Positions 31,901 to 45,211 of a stretch of DNA of 64,000 bases are shown here, one piece after another. Both the position numbers and the translations under genes were made by a program. This stretch comes from Antedon mediterranea (lineage: Eukaryota; Echinodermata; Crinoidea; Comatulida; Antedonidae). Location: NCBI RefSeq assembly GCF_964355755.1, contig NC_092676.1:22798288-22862287 (forward strand). Reading direction: 5' to 3'. How positions within the stretch are numbered: position 1 is the stretch's first letter; every line of letters starts with the position of its first letter. Under the pieces are notes generated by a model. The model was given only the letters and a program-made list of their open reading frames with translations. It did not search any database and was not told the origin of the DNA.

Positions 31901-32360
31901 CAGCAGACCTAATTGTTTTGAATTCATTGTAATATTTCCAAAAATCAGCATAGGCATATGTATATATAAACTTTATTTAGACACGAGACTGATGTGCAGT
32001 ACATCTCGTTCAATTAATATTGATTGTTTTTACACCAGTTCGTGACACCATATATATACGACAAAAACAATTGAAATTGAAAAGAAACTGTTGACAATTT
32101 AATTAATTAATGAGTAACCAATATTACGACCCAATACTCAAGATATACATACGTAATAATTCATTTAGTAGTGACTACTAACTCAATTATATTATGGTAT
32201 TTTCTTTCTTCAATTAAACGATAGAGATAGACAACCGAATTGTGTGACGATATAGAGGGCGTAATGCATTTAACCCTTACGACTTGGGGCCAATGGTTGA
32301 ACATTACAGTCGTGCCCAGCAGCACATAGGAGGTATACAACATAGCAGTAGTATTAAATA
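28950..32360. other. Intergenic, no gene seen
   Basis: No exon-like stretch with splice sites or recognisable protein was found. Contents are an inverted repeat (31686-31720 with 31759-31786, arms related to GTGGTTTAACAATG), a compact hairpin at 31821-31873, and isolated short open frames without homology that I can recognise. Confidence 0.45.
31821..31873. other. Compact two-stem hairpin
   Basis: TCGGTGTT (31821-31828) pairs with AACACCGA (31866-31873). An inner stem TACCACCTTT (31835-31844) pairs with AAAGGTGGTA (31849-31858) around a CATT loop. The outer and inner stems are joined by an AT-rich internal loop. It is symmetric at the DNA level, so strand and function are undetermined. Confidence 0.6.
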
Positions 32361-32870
32361 GGGAGGTTTCGCAACCTTACGAATACGATAACGAAAACGG
32401 ATACGTCATACATTTGTGAAACTTATGAGCTGATCCCCATTTCATATTCGTAAAGCGTATTCGTGATGACGAATATCACCAGTCATATTCGTGACTACAA
32501 AACGAGTATAGTTTTTGATATATTTTGCACATTTTGCATTTGAATCAGGAATGATTCATGATTATAATATAATTATACTTTTATTGAAAGTAGTTTACTA
32601 AAGTAATTTACTAAAATGCCAGGTCAATTTTGATAAATAGCAGTTTTTAAAGTTCTCACTCGCTTTGATGTTACGCTAGGCCTAGGCAGCCAAGCACCAA
32701 GCAACACACGTACCTGCGCTTCGCTCAAATTTACCACAGTCATATTTTGGACGCGCCTCAATATTTCGTTGCCATGCGAAACAGATTTTTTTTATGGCTT
32801 ACGAAAACGAATACGTGTGCGTGACGTATCCGTTTTCGTTATCGTATTCGTGAGATTGCGAAACCTCTCT
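32361..32870. mobile_element. TIR element, 'GAGGTTTCGCAA' family (~510 bp)
   Basis: The left end GGAGGTTTCGCAACCTTACG continues through ATACGATAACGAAAACGGAT. The right end is its complement, reading ATCCGTTTTCGTTATCGTAT and then GTGAGATTGCGAAACCTC. TIRs are roughly 55 bp. The middle has secondary repeats of CGTATTCGT/ACGAATA. There is no coding capacity, so it is a non-autonomous DNA transposon. Confidence 0.85.
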
Positions 32871-35800
32871 AATGTCTATTAAAATGAAAAACGATCATTA
32901 CAACATAATTAATACCTGTGCTTTGTTTAAAGATTGTCTATATATTTATCGTAAAGGTAAACTAAACTAAAAGGCAAAACATAATAATATCGGAATTTAT
33001 TAACCAGAAAATAAATGCCTTTTCGAGTAATTACTTACGAGTAACATAAATAAGTGTTTTGACTTGACATAATATTTCATTGTGGCGTTGGGCAATGTAA
33101 TACATATTTATAACCAGTGCAGTAACTTTAGGTTAGGCCTTCTCACGATTGAATGTGGCAATTCTTGAGAATAGCGAAAATTCTTTAATTTAACTCCAAC
33201 AAAGCGAGTGAGTTAAAACAACATCTCCTTTCAATTTAAGGTGTTCTAAAGAAGGGGTTCTGCTATGTTAAGATGTTTACTTAATAATGGTAATTAATTT
33301 GATTTCAATTTCTATGGTTTCCATATTTTTCAATATTTATTTATCATGTTTGGTTTGCCTATTTTTTTTAATCAACCGATACGAACTAATCTCTCTAATA
33401 TAACAGTCGTTGACATACTGGCACTGCAACAATTCTGTCAACTCAATGTCATATTATGTAACATCAGATAATAGCCATGCCATCATGGTTTCTACTTCAT
33501 TAAATTTAAATACAAACTATACACATTACTGTTGTTCCAGATGGAATACTCATCGAAAAGGGATATTTTATGTGGAAACACAGGTAATAATTCATATTGT
33601 TATTAAAATACATATTCTACTGCCGACTACCTGCGTCATTACTTTAATGACGCTCTAAATGATTTCCCCGTGACATTGAGTTTTAAAAATAAAATGCTAT
33701 TTCTAATCCAGACCCTATCATTGCCTTATAAAGGTATATGAGGTGGGCTAATAATGCGCGTATTAAAATAGTTCCACGTGACAAGATTGTCGGTATTTCC
33801 GGCAGTTTAAGAGCCCCTCATAAAAATAAACGTATTTTCTTTAGTTATTTGTTTGACGGAGACTTCAATAGTAAGAATTTCTTTTTGATTGGTCTACGTT
33901 TTATTGGCAATAATGTTTCTTCTGTTTATTGTAAGTTAAATGACATACGGTACATATTTGTGTCTATTTTATGTGTATTATGTTTCCTTCACGAATTCCA
34001 ACACGAGACTGTTTGGTTCAAATCATTTATCACAGTAACAGTAGTTTTCTCTCCTTTCTAATTATGCAATTGTAATAAATTACTGTTCTAACAAATACTG
34101 TTCTAATAATAGTATTAGGTCAAATTTCTTTTGTTGCAAATAAATTTACAAAAACAAATACGCCCCAACGTCGATGTGATTTCCCCTCTTCTTTTGTTAA
34201 CCTAACTTCTTGACCCCTTGTCCTCTATGATAGGTTTTACTGGTGTTTGGTGAGAATTGTGGCCATACCTAATGACACTGTACTTTAAAGTGTGCCCAAC
34301 AAGTATCCACCCTTTATGCAAATCAGCAAATTTGTTTTCGTGAATTACTTTATCGCAGAACTTATGATAGAAATATATGATTATGATATTTTTTAACATT
34401 ACTTTTTTTAAGTTTATAGCAGGCTGGTTTATATAGCTTCATTCAGTTGAAAACCCCGTACACATACAATAGGAACGTGAACGGACTTCGTTCTTTCAAC
34501 AAACATCCACATTTAGGCCTATGTAAATCAGCACATTTTCAGAACAGTTAACCAGTTTATCACAGAACTTCCGTATAAATTATGATTATGATTGAACTTC
34601 AGGTGAAAAAAAAAAAACGTACGCATACATATTTTGAACGTAAAACAGTTCGGCAGTACAAACAAAATTTTTAATACTATTACACATTGATGTTAATAAA
34701 AACTGAGGGTATAAACCATGACATTCCCTTTATACACGTCGTTATTAAATGGTTCGGGCAAGTCTCAGTAGTATAACAACGCTCTACGTCAGCTTTACTA
34801 TTCATAGATTTCGAATATTTAGAATTCCCTTAGTAATTAGTGCTATCTGCTGTATTTGGAAATTAAAACAACCCACATTGGGGCTTCTGATATTACACAT
34901 TCATATAATGTCACCTGATCAAATACTTTTATAAATAAATTACGTTCACTCGATATGAAAATTGTATATCATCTGTATATTACAGGTTTGAATTGTGACA
35001 AAAATATGTACAGTATGTGTGTCATAGTATCATAGCAAATTCCTCAATATATCATCCCATGTGCATCACACGTGTGGTTCTTGTATCATGGAATTTTCCT
35101 GTGATACTGTACAATTTTACAGTACCGAGAATTGGTTGATAGTATCCCGTCTAAAAGGTAGTATTATGAGTATTGAATGAACTTGCCGGATACTTCCGCT
35201 TTTATGACTGACAGACATGCCGACGTTTAATTCGAAAAAAAAATTGCTGGATTTAAAACGATAATACATATCTGCATTTGTTTCACTTATGACATCATTA
35301 TGATACGTCAAAAGTTTACGATGTAATTTGTTTTAAGAGCTGCAATACAAAAAACACTCTCAACATGTTAATCTCTATTGAAACTTGCAGGAAATATCAA
35401 CATTGGTTGTAATTTATTACATCCAAAAAGCTTAATACTACATCCACTCCCGTGTGAATTGGCTATGCGATGGGAGGATTATACGGTGATATTCAGTGAA
35501 CCTAATCCAGCGAGTAATTAGTGTTGTGAGCGGCGTATGATGTATCAATAGTCGTATAAGAATATCATATCATAACGTGCTAACTATTTTTATTCGCAGT
35601 CTTTCTCTCATCACATAACACAAAGTTTCTTTCTCACCCGAAGGTAAGTCTATGCTTTTTATTTGTATAACGATAATATGCAAATTGCATGGTTGATGCT
35701 ACTATACCTTGCGTTGTAATTGTGAATCTCGTTTCATTATTGCGCCGGTGACATCCGAGATGAAACTAGGAGATAAACTAATTCCAGCATAGGAGATACG

Positions 35801-35889
35801 TGAGTAAAACTATACAAACGACGTTTTAAGTTTTATTAATGTTAAAATGATTTATATTGACTGGACGGTGTCAGCAGCCGTTTTAGACG
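32871..35889. other. Intergenic, no gene seen
   Basis: AT-rich. A GAAG|GTAAGT-type donor-like site near 35640 follows a pyrimidine-rich stretch and could belong to an untranslated exon, but nothing else supports a gene. Confidence 0.4.
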
Positions 35890-36450
35890 TAACGTACGAG
35901 AGAAGGTAGACATAAAATGGACAGGATGATTGCTTTACGTGGATGTATATTTTGCTTTAATCGTCTCTATAAATTTATAAAATTTCGGAGAAGGTAGGCA
36001 GTATGTACGAAGTTTGTGTTTTATGTGGATACGTGCTATTCTGTCCTCGTCCCCAAATCTCATATTTGTTTAAACAAGGTAAGCTACTGCATCGTACATT
36101 ACGCTTGCGTTTGTATTTTTGTGGAGGCCTATTATTTTCTTTATTTGTCCCTATAGATAATTCGCGCATTAAAAAGGTAGAGTATGTTAACGGTACGTCA
36201 AATTATGCTTAAGTTTGTGTTTCACGTGGACATACTATCTATTCTCTCGTCTCCAAATCTATTAACAACATTTATGCCAATGTATGCTGTGTAATGTTTG
36301 TGATTTTTTTGTGAATTCCAATTTCTTTTAATTGTCATATATTAACCTCGCATTACAGTTAGGCTATATTCACGTATTCAGTGCTTTGTCTGTGCTTCAC
36401 CTTCACCTGGATACACAGAGCCTTTGTTTTAATCGTCCGTTTTACATTTC
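35890..36450 (+). repeat. Degenerate ~95-bp tandem repeat, 4-5 units
   Basis: Units begin AAGGTAGACAT, AAGGTAGGCAGTATGTACGA, AAGGTAAGCTACTGCATCGT and AAGGTAGAGTATGTTAACGG. They share TTTGTGTTT(T/C)A(T/C)GTGGA and TCGTC(C/T)CCAAATCT further on. Short open frames across 36003-36212 arise from the repeat and are not taken as genes. Confidence 0.6.
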
Positions 36451-36597
36451 TGCCATTGTCACGGCTATATGTAAATATTGAGAAAGACGCTAGCTCCCCA
36501 GCAGACGCCAAAACCTTCCCTTACAATTCTTGTCATTTTGATACATGTAGGTGGTGATGTAATATACATATAGCGGAACGTATATACTTTCACTCTA

Positions 36598-36768
36598 AAA
36601 TTTGATTTCCTACTAGGACGAAAACAGACGTAGATACAAACGCAAGCGACTTTACCAATGGCAATTAATTAGCGACAGACAACAATAATCCATAGCGTGT
36701 GATTGATCAACTCACTTGCGTTGCGCTTACGTCCTTTCGTTGCGTCCTCTAATGGGAACGAAGTTTAT
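36598..36768. mobile_element. MITE, 'GTTCCCACTAG' family, diverged copy 2
   Basis: Ends resemble TTGATTTCCTACTAGGACG and CTAATGGGAACGAAGTTTA. Internal CACTTGCGTTGCGCTTACGT matches the 24329-24513 element. Confidence 0.75.
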
Positions 36769-39261
36769 TAGCCTACATTTGGTGTTTGACGTAGATGCAC
36801 TAGGCCTAGTGTACACATTATTTTACCTGTGTAAGTACGTAACTGGGATCCTTGCTAGCTTGTCTCACGAGGACCAAGTACGATAATGTACTAAATGGTG
36901 CTGTCATTAGTATTAATTTGCTCTTAATTATAGTGCGTACTAATTCCACTTGGCTGTGAAATAAATAACATATGGCAGCAAGGCTTATAACATGAGCCTA
37001 TACTATATATAGCATAATTATATAACTATATCCAACATAACGCCGAATACAATTGTACCGAATACCGGCCAGGTCATTTGTTACTTGTAAAAATGCAAAC
37101 AGAAATATGTCGATTGTATTATGTAAAATCCACTTCATTTTTATTACCATTGTCAAACTTACTTTATTATGAGTAATTTTAGGATTGTATTACGCTTTTC
37201 GTACTGTGTTTCACTTATTAAGCATGACGTATGTATTCCTGAATATAATGTATAACATTGTTTAATTACAACGACGTTGAAATAGCGAGACATTATATTT
37301 ACCACATTCCTCTGAGGTAGGCTGCAATCGTATATACAATATATATAAAAGTAATGGGACACATTTGGCGCCCAACAAAGTGTGCCCCCCCCCCCATTAA
37401 GAGTTTACCCAGAATAGAGTTTGGTCATTGTACCCAAATACCCTCGTTTGTTTCATGAAAGCGGCCTACCAGAGTAAGGGTGTCCCCGTTCTAGTAGGCA
37501 TTATACAACGAAATATGAATGTTTTTCAAAGTCGATTCAGTTAATTCTTATAATAATATTATATACTTTTGAAATTGTATATAATTCTCTCTTCAATTTC
37601 TACCTAATTACATTATCTTTATTGTCCATCAAATTATGGAATACCCAGTGTCACATGTATCACATCTGACGTGTGTATCATGGGTCATAACGCTTATAAT
37701 ATAAACCCCTACAAAATAGACGTGCCATGTAATTTTTCGTGTTGTGAATTTTCTTTTTTTGAAATACACAGTACAGAGAATATGGTGAATGGATTTATCT
37801 ATTTTTGCTCTCATAACCCAGATAAAGAGAACAAACCTCAAAGAAAGACCTTTGTTCAGATGTTGTAAATTGTGTTGTAAATAATAAATCGTTTTTGGAT
37901 TTAGCTTTTACAATTGATAAATGTGTCCAATTAGGTAAACAAGAATTACCCTTTAAATTTGGAATTCAACCTCAACATATGGTTATAAGTTAGTTCTTTC
38001 TAACATCAGAGCATTACGCAACAGGAAAAAAATGTTATTAGGCAAATTTAGGTTTTAGGTAATTTACGAGAAGTGCAGAAATGTTGGCAAATCAGGTAGT
38101 CGATAAAGTGTGTGTACGAAGTTGTTGAGTTCATGAGATAAAATATCTCTGTTCCACTTTTAGATAACACTTGCTTTATTGTTTCTTTATTGATGAAGTT
38201 GTTCTAATTCTTCTTGAAATGTAGGTCTGTTTATGTAGCAGAGTGACGTATCTTTGCTTAATGTGGTTAATATATAGATTGTTACGAATATAGCTGGGGA
38301 TATATTAAAATAAACGACACTACATCATGACTTCTGTATACTATAAGTAGTGGAGTTGGCAATTTGACTATTGTTTGCTATAAAGGTGTATTTTCCTCCA
38401 AAAATATGAACAATAAAGATTAATTAAATCAGACTTTGAATAGGTTATTTTGTAGTTTTGATAAAGGTAATCCCTTCCGTAAAAAAAAAATAATGTTTTC
38501 TCATATAGAATGACAAAATAAATGGTCAAGTTCAACCAAAAACCCATTGGCTGGCAGCAAATGTGACTACTGTATTTTGCTTTAAATCACAGTCTTTTCA
38601 GGACAATACATTTTGTTTCGATTCATTTTTTGGTCAAAGCAGATGAGTATTATGTAACAAAAAATAAAAATAAAGGTAAATGATATTTTTTTCTAGATCC
38701 ATTTCTTGGATGTGACATTATAATGACCTGATTTTTTTTCAGGCGACAATATATAATTATACTAAAACTAACAACAGTAATCGAAAACGTTGAAGAACTA
38801 GACCAAATACCTTTTTTGAAAATAATAAAATACACATAGATAATGTTACATCAACGATAAATTTCAGCTAGTCAACGAAGTATGATATATTGTTATTTAT
38901 CTATCTTTTATGTATATCTATCTGTCATAATTATTATTCAACGAGTGTAATGGTTAAGTATAAAAGCACATATTTACGTAAATTTATACATGATCCTGCA
39001 TAAATAATGTGTGACATAGGGGTCATGGCGCATGCGACAGAGACCCCCAGAGTATACATTTGTTTAGGTAAATACCTGTAAATTAAGAAGATAATTCTCA
39101 TATTCTCCAATATAAACAACACCTATTATACTTAACATGTTATGTACAGCTCATTTAAACAGTTAGTGCCCGACACACAATTCAGTCGATTTTCAGTTTG
39201 GTTGCTTTTCTGTCGGTTGTTTTCGGTTAATACGACCAGGTTACAATAATACACGTTATTG
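36769..39261. other. Intergenic, no gene seen
   Basis: Includes a 13-base C run (37386-37398) and AT-rich DNA. No exon or repeat structure recognised. Confidence 0.4.
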
Positions 39262-39421
39262 TATTCTGACTACACTATCAAACTAGTTTGACAAAAAAGG
39301 TGTGATGTGTCCAAATATGGTAGTGATATTCCCAAATATGGTAGTGATATAACATCATTTCCATATATGGGCACACCACATTTTTTTGTCACATTAAGTT
39401 TGATAGTGTAGACAAAGCTTC
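39262..39421. mobile_element. MITE, 'CTACACTATCAAAC' family, copy 2
   Basis: CTGACTACACTATCAAACTA at the left and AGTTTGATAGTGTAGACAAA at the right are inverted. The interior repeats CCAAATATGGTAGTGATAT twice in tandem, as in copies 51141 and 61091. Confidence 0.9.
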
Positions 39422-42400
39422 ATACGTGCGCGCCGTGATTTTTGTCATTGATGACGTCGTACTGGATGAGTGTATTATACAATAACACATACGCAGACGT
39501 AATTATAATTTGAAGTCAAATGACATTCAGATGCAGTAAGTTGGATTACCATAGTTACACCTCTTAAGCGACCAGAGGCACATGCCCTCAGACGACACAT
39601 TGGAAGGAAGATTTATCTAATAAATATTCAAAAACAATGTTATTACTAATTTCAAAATATGAAATATGGAAGTGTCGGTGTTTTTATGGAATGTGTGTAA
39701 GTATCGATTCGCTGTTTATCTAATCAGGGCAACCTATTCTATATAATTTAATATGATTGAATTGAATTTGTTAGAAATTTATTAGAATCCCATTATTAGG
39801 TATAGCCCTACCAGCAGGAAAATCTGTTTCAAAATCACGAGTTAATCCAGGATTAATAAGGGGATATGGGGAGCTTATCTTTCATCTTTCACAAATGATA
39901 ATAATAACTTTAAGTTATTGGTTAATTTGCCTAAATACATGGTAATTGAACTATTTTTAGAAGCGAATTTTAACCTTATACTAAATATTAATGTGATATT
40001 ATTCCGTATTTATATTATTCAATATGTCTTCATATTCATTCTCCAATCACTAAAAATGATTACTATCAATATAAAATTTGTTTTTGTTTTAACTTAGCGA
40101 CAGCATTCACCGAAACATCCAATCAGTTTGACCATGGACAAAAATTAGAAGTGTTTTCATCGATGGCAAGTTGGTAAAGAGGGTACTATTAGTCTTTCTA
40201 TCTGATTCATGGGAAAGGATTTTGATCTTCTCCAGAATTCAGTTCAATTCAATTCAACAAACATTTCTTTCATCAAATGCCATACAAATAATACAGAACA
40301 ACATATGAGGACCAAACTAGATTTAAACTTATTTCTTTTATTTAATAATAAGAACAAGTAAAGAATTACAAACAATTATACATACTGAGTAATATAAATA
40401 TGTAGATAAAATATAGTATAGTTTGCATCTATAGAGATATTCAATCTTATATACTGCCACATTGGTGTATAATAATCCTAGAAGATATGTTTGCAACGTT
40501 CATCAACGATCATTTCTCAACGTTCAAGTTGAATTTTGATTTGCCGTGATTATTTCAGTATAGATGAGAAACATTCCATCACCGATGGGACTTAAGCTCG
40601 TAAATCTCAGTTTCATCATATAATATTCTTCTAGAATTGCAATTTAAACAATTATTTGGATAGATTTAAGCCTACCGTTCAATGGCAATTTCAACGATCG
40701 TTTCGAAATAGATTAGGCTTTATATTCTCATATTGACAGCACTGGCGCCGTTAGCTAAAGCACTCCTACTTTTCTGTTCCTCCAAGGACGATAACTTGAC
40801 AAAATTTGAAAAGAGATTATTCAGGTTGAATCTTTAACCCGATGTAAATGATATTTACTCCAGTAACGACAACATTAAGGGTATCATGCTACGGTAGTAA
40901 AAAATCATACTGCAATACAAGTTTCTAAATTAGTTAGAGAGTTCGTATATTCATCTGAGGATGCATCATAATTTTGACTTACTGCACCTCTTTTTCTGTG
41001 GCATGTAAGACCATCTCTTCTGGGTTTTTTTGCCCCTGTTTCCACCTCCATTCTTCATCACCACCATCCTGTTTATCTTCTTTTTCATTTACATGTCATC
41101 TTAGGTCTGCCTCTCTTTTCCTTTCTGGTTGTCATGTCAGTAAAATCCTACTCTTTTCTGTTGGTATCCATAGCACGATGTCCACCATTTCCGTTTCCAC
41201 AGTTTTATTTCGTATAATTGCAATGAGATGTTTTTGTAAAGCTCTATGTTGCTTATTTTGTTTAGCCATCCGAACTTCTGATTCTCCCAGAAGCAATTGT
41301 TTCAGAATGAACAGCATCTGCACGTCTTCTTTTGTCGGGGTAAATGCAAATGTTTAACTTACGTCACAATCTAACTTAAATCATGTAGTCTGTGATTTAT
41401 CAGTGGATTAAATGTATTTTGATCTAACAAACTAACACAAAAAACTACGATAAACAGTTCATCAATCCTCATTCGGAATGGTAAACTACTTCACTAGTAA
41501 TTATAAACACACAAATATTTCAATGCATATCATTAACCACACTCTCGTCTATTTGTTTATACTGATAGCCGATTTTGCTTTAATATCATATCAACGCTCG
41601 ACTAACCAAGTGCGACTGTCCGGTCGTTTATAATTTATCACATCGCGCTAAAAGCATGTAGACAACGAATTAAAATCTGATTTGATACCACTAGGGTATA
41701 ATAGATGGCGATCTTCTCTTGAATGGTTAATGACAACACGTGCTAACCGGGCCTAGACTAATTCTAAAACGTGCATTATTATTTCGAAGCATTGTGTTAA
41801 TTGAAACACACAATTTGAGTTGGTGCAACAGATTTCGCTGATTATTATTATTTTACTCTACTCCTGTCTGCCTTCGAAGTACACTGTCTTCGCAGTAAAA
41901 TGTAATTACATGTACTTTAATGTAGATATAAAACTCGCACATTGTGAGTGATAGGCCTCGTAAACACCAGTGTGACATTCAACAACTGCTTCTATGTACT
42001 AATTTTACACTTTAAGTTGAGAATGCTAGTTTGAGTTGACAATAATATGCTTTGCCTTTCAATTAGCATAGTTTGTCGATGGTATTGTTTTGCTTTTACA
42101 AAAAAAAAGTTAGTCGATTATACGACATTATTGGCTGCAATATGTAGGAACCACGAACCCCGTAAGGATCTGGTTAATTATTTATTCTTTGCTTTGTTTG
42201 TAGTCGCGTGCAAACGCGAATCTACAGCTCACTCTGTCGATCGGTCGGTCGGTTGGTCGGTTGGTTGGTCGGTCGGTCGGTTGGTCGGTGGTTGGTTGGT
42301 AACACTAACTCAAATTTGAGTACGCGACTGCAGCCATATATATGACCTTGTGATTATAATATATTATAATCCCTATGTTATTTGGTGATCTGCTTAGGTA

Positions 42401-45211
42401 CTACGGTGATTGTCAAGTTCATACAAATATTAACGGGGATGTATAGAGGCCTATGCTACATTTCTGTTCACGTCCCACACCCTCAGGACATTTCTCTGGG
42501 AACCGATGATAATCTAATGAAAAGTTGCAAATGTTTCTCTTACCGTAACAGTAGGCCTAATAAAAAGTGTTGAAATGTGTCCGAAAGTGTAGGCCTACAA
42601 ACCATGCTTGGTTTTACCGTAAACTACAAATATCATTATAATATAATGTATCAATTTTATAGGTCTTCTTTTACGATGCTTTAAAAAACAGGGCAGCCAA
42701 GAATTTCGATTTTTCTTACTTTCTACTTAAAATCAAACCAATGGCGTTTTTACGGTATAACATTTTCAGTTTCAGTTTTGAAGTATTATTTGTCATATTT
42801 TATGAGAAATGTATGATTAAAAATAAATACTGAGCTCGTATGTTGAAATCTATAAAATCCCGTCTAAGTAGGCCTTAAACGTAAAGTTCGTTTACATGTT
42901 TTCATCAAAACAAGTTTTAGTTATTAATACAGTATTTTTACGACGACGTGCTTAAAATGTCCGCAAAAATTCAATTTGCTTTTAAATGGATTCGTATTTA
43001 ATCTCGGTATGATATGTTTTTATGGATGAATATTGCTCTATATTGGCTATGATTAAACTGTTACCGTTATCGAGACAATTCCCACAGATGATGAAGTGAC
43101 GTCAGAATAGCTAAAACAGAACAATAGATTATCTATTCAATAAGCCTATAAGTCTAGATTTTCACTGGAGAAAAGTGGTCGTGTTTATAAGCTAAGCGCG
43201 CGAAATGGTAAACAAAACGGGTTTACTCAATATTATATATACAAGTACCCGGATTAGAGAGAACATTTTGTACTGAATGTTTCGCGGGGGTCCGAAAAGT
43301 ATTTACGTTTAAAATACGGAAAAATGAAAATAACGACGAGAGATTAAGATTGAATCACATTCATAATGCACACATTCTCATTGTTGTTTTAAAATATAAT
43401 AATTTAGACGCATTTTGGGTTGGGCGCAAAACTCTGCATTTAACCATTATTTGCTATTGAAAATTACTATACAAACAATATTAAATGGTAAACAATATTA
43501 AATGGTAAACAATATTAGCTCAACATTTCTAACAGGTATCTAAGCAGGCTATACAGTCGATCGGTTAGATCAGATATATTTCAGTCTCTTCTGTCTGTTG
43601 CCATTGGCTACTCGTTAGTTTCTTTTACTCGTTCAATATCAAATTAATTTTAACATAGTCATATATAGCTCAGTTGAACTCGAATTGCTAAATTAAAGTT
43701 TCAGTTATGTGGCGCTCAATCTGTTAGTTGGTATGTTTGTCTGTTTGACGCTCATGATTTTGGCAACAAAGTGTGAGTTTGCGCAGTATCTTTCATTTTT
43801 TTCAAATTAAGTGTAACTACGTTAGTGAAAAATATATATGATTTGAACTATTTAAGGAAGAATATGTGATATCTATAGAAATGTATTTCTTAATATTATA
43901 CAGACCACCTATAATTCGGAATCTTTCAAATACCAGGTTACCAGGTTTATAAATGTTTTTATATATCTTTTCACTCACATTTGTGGTAATGTCGTCCATT
44001 ATGTTGTTTTATAGTTTCGTTCGATTTCTGTACCCGTTAAGCTATTCGGTAATTTATCATCAGAATCTAGTATAAGGCACATGATAAAGGCGGTAAATAA
44101 ATCATACGTTGATATTTTTGACAACTGTGATTGATACCACAAATTAATGGATGAGTGGGGATAAGAAATGGGGGCAGTGAGTAGTATAAGGATAAACGAG
44201 ATTGAACTGGACTGAAAAAATGAATTTCTAGTGTGTGTGAGTGTGTGCAATGCATGTGTATCTACTGTATAATACATAAGCAAAGTGAAAGTTGGTTGAT
44301 CAAAAAAAGAGCCAATTTGTATTCTTTCGTTATAGTTTTGAATATTTTGAAATGATATTATTTTAAATTTAGAAATAGGAGAATAAAGTATGTTATGTAT
44401 AAATATATTACTGTATAGTATTACAAAATAGCCACGTGAAATTATCAAAATGCGAATTATAAGCTGTAATATAAAAGAGTAAAACAGTATTTTATTACAG
44501 TAGAGTGATTTATATGGTACAGAAACTCGTGTTTTATGAATTAATAAACATTAAAACCCCTCGTTGGAATGTTCGATACTTTCTTATGATGTGGTATTCG
44601 TGTAGATAGACTGTGAAAGTTGCATTATTTTGCATCGCGTCTTTTCTGCTATATCAACCGATATTGAATGAATAAATTAGGTCCTAAGGGAGGCTGAATC
44701 ATGGAGATGCAATTAATGTCAAATCCGATCCATTGTAACGATGTTTAGAATATAGTAATTACAAGTGAGATAGCAGTAGTGATTTCCCACCTTGTCCGAT
44801 GTTTCAGTGGCGATATCAAAAACTTTTTACATTGGCTTTATCATTCGTCGATATTTTTATTTATTTATTTTAAACAAAGGTTGGCCATCCATCCATCGTT
44901 AGGGACCCTCAATACAAATTAACAAGAACAATTTTATGAAAATATGACAGTAGATAACAATGAAAAAAAATTGTATATATATTTTTACTAAATAAAGATG
45001 TTTTGCCCTACTTAACTGTGATGCAATTTGTACTTTATACTATTAAGTGCATTGAGAATACTTGCAAAAAAATGCTTGTCAAAATAGGGCAAAACATCTG
45101 ACCACAATTACTCAAAACACCCTGACACAAAGCTACCCCACAGTAGTTACAAACAATTACAATCCTAACTAAGTAAAATAATGAATAAATAAAAGAAATA
45201 TGAAAATAAAT
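39422..45211. other. Intergenic, no supported gene
   Basis: A possible LINE/SINE tail lies at 40240-40330 (AATTCAATTCAACAAACATT). A tetranucleotide array is at 42239-42300. A 14-bp-stem foldback lies at 44997-45099 (AGATGTTTTGCCCTA with TAGGGCAAAACATCT). On the minus strand 41130-41350 stays open for 70-odd codons and ends near a KRGRPKMTCK-like reading in another frame, which might be a transposon relic; this was not strong enough to call. Confidence 0.4.
42239..42300 (+). repeat. (CGGT/TGGT)n microsatellite
   Basis: Alternating CGGT and TGGT tetranucleotides, for example TCGGTCGGTCGGTTGGTCGG. Confidence 0.95.

Noticed and set aside
41130-41357. Possible minus-strand exon or transposon protein (open for about 70 codons, GRPKMTCK-like reading nearby)
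   Set aside because: The two readings are in different frames, no splice pair links them and no domain is recognisable.
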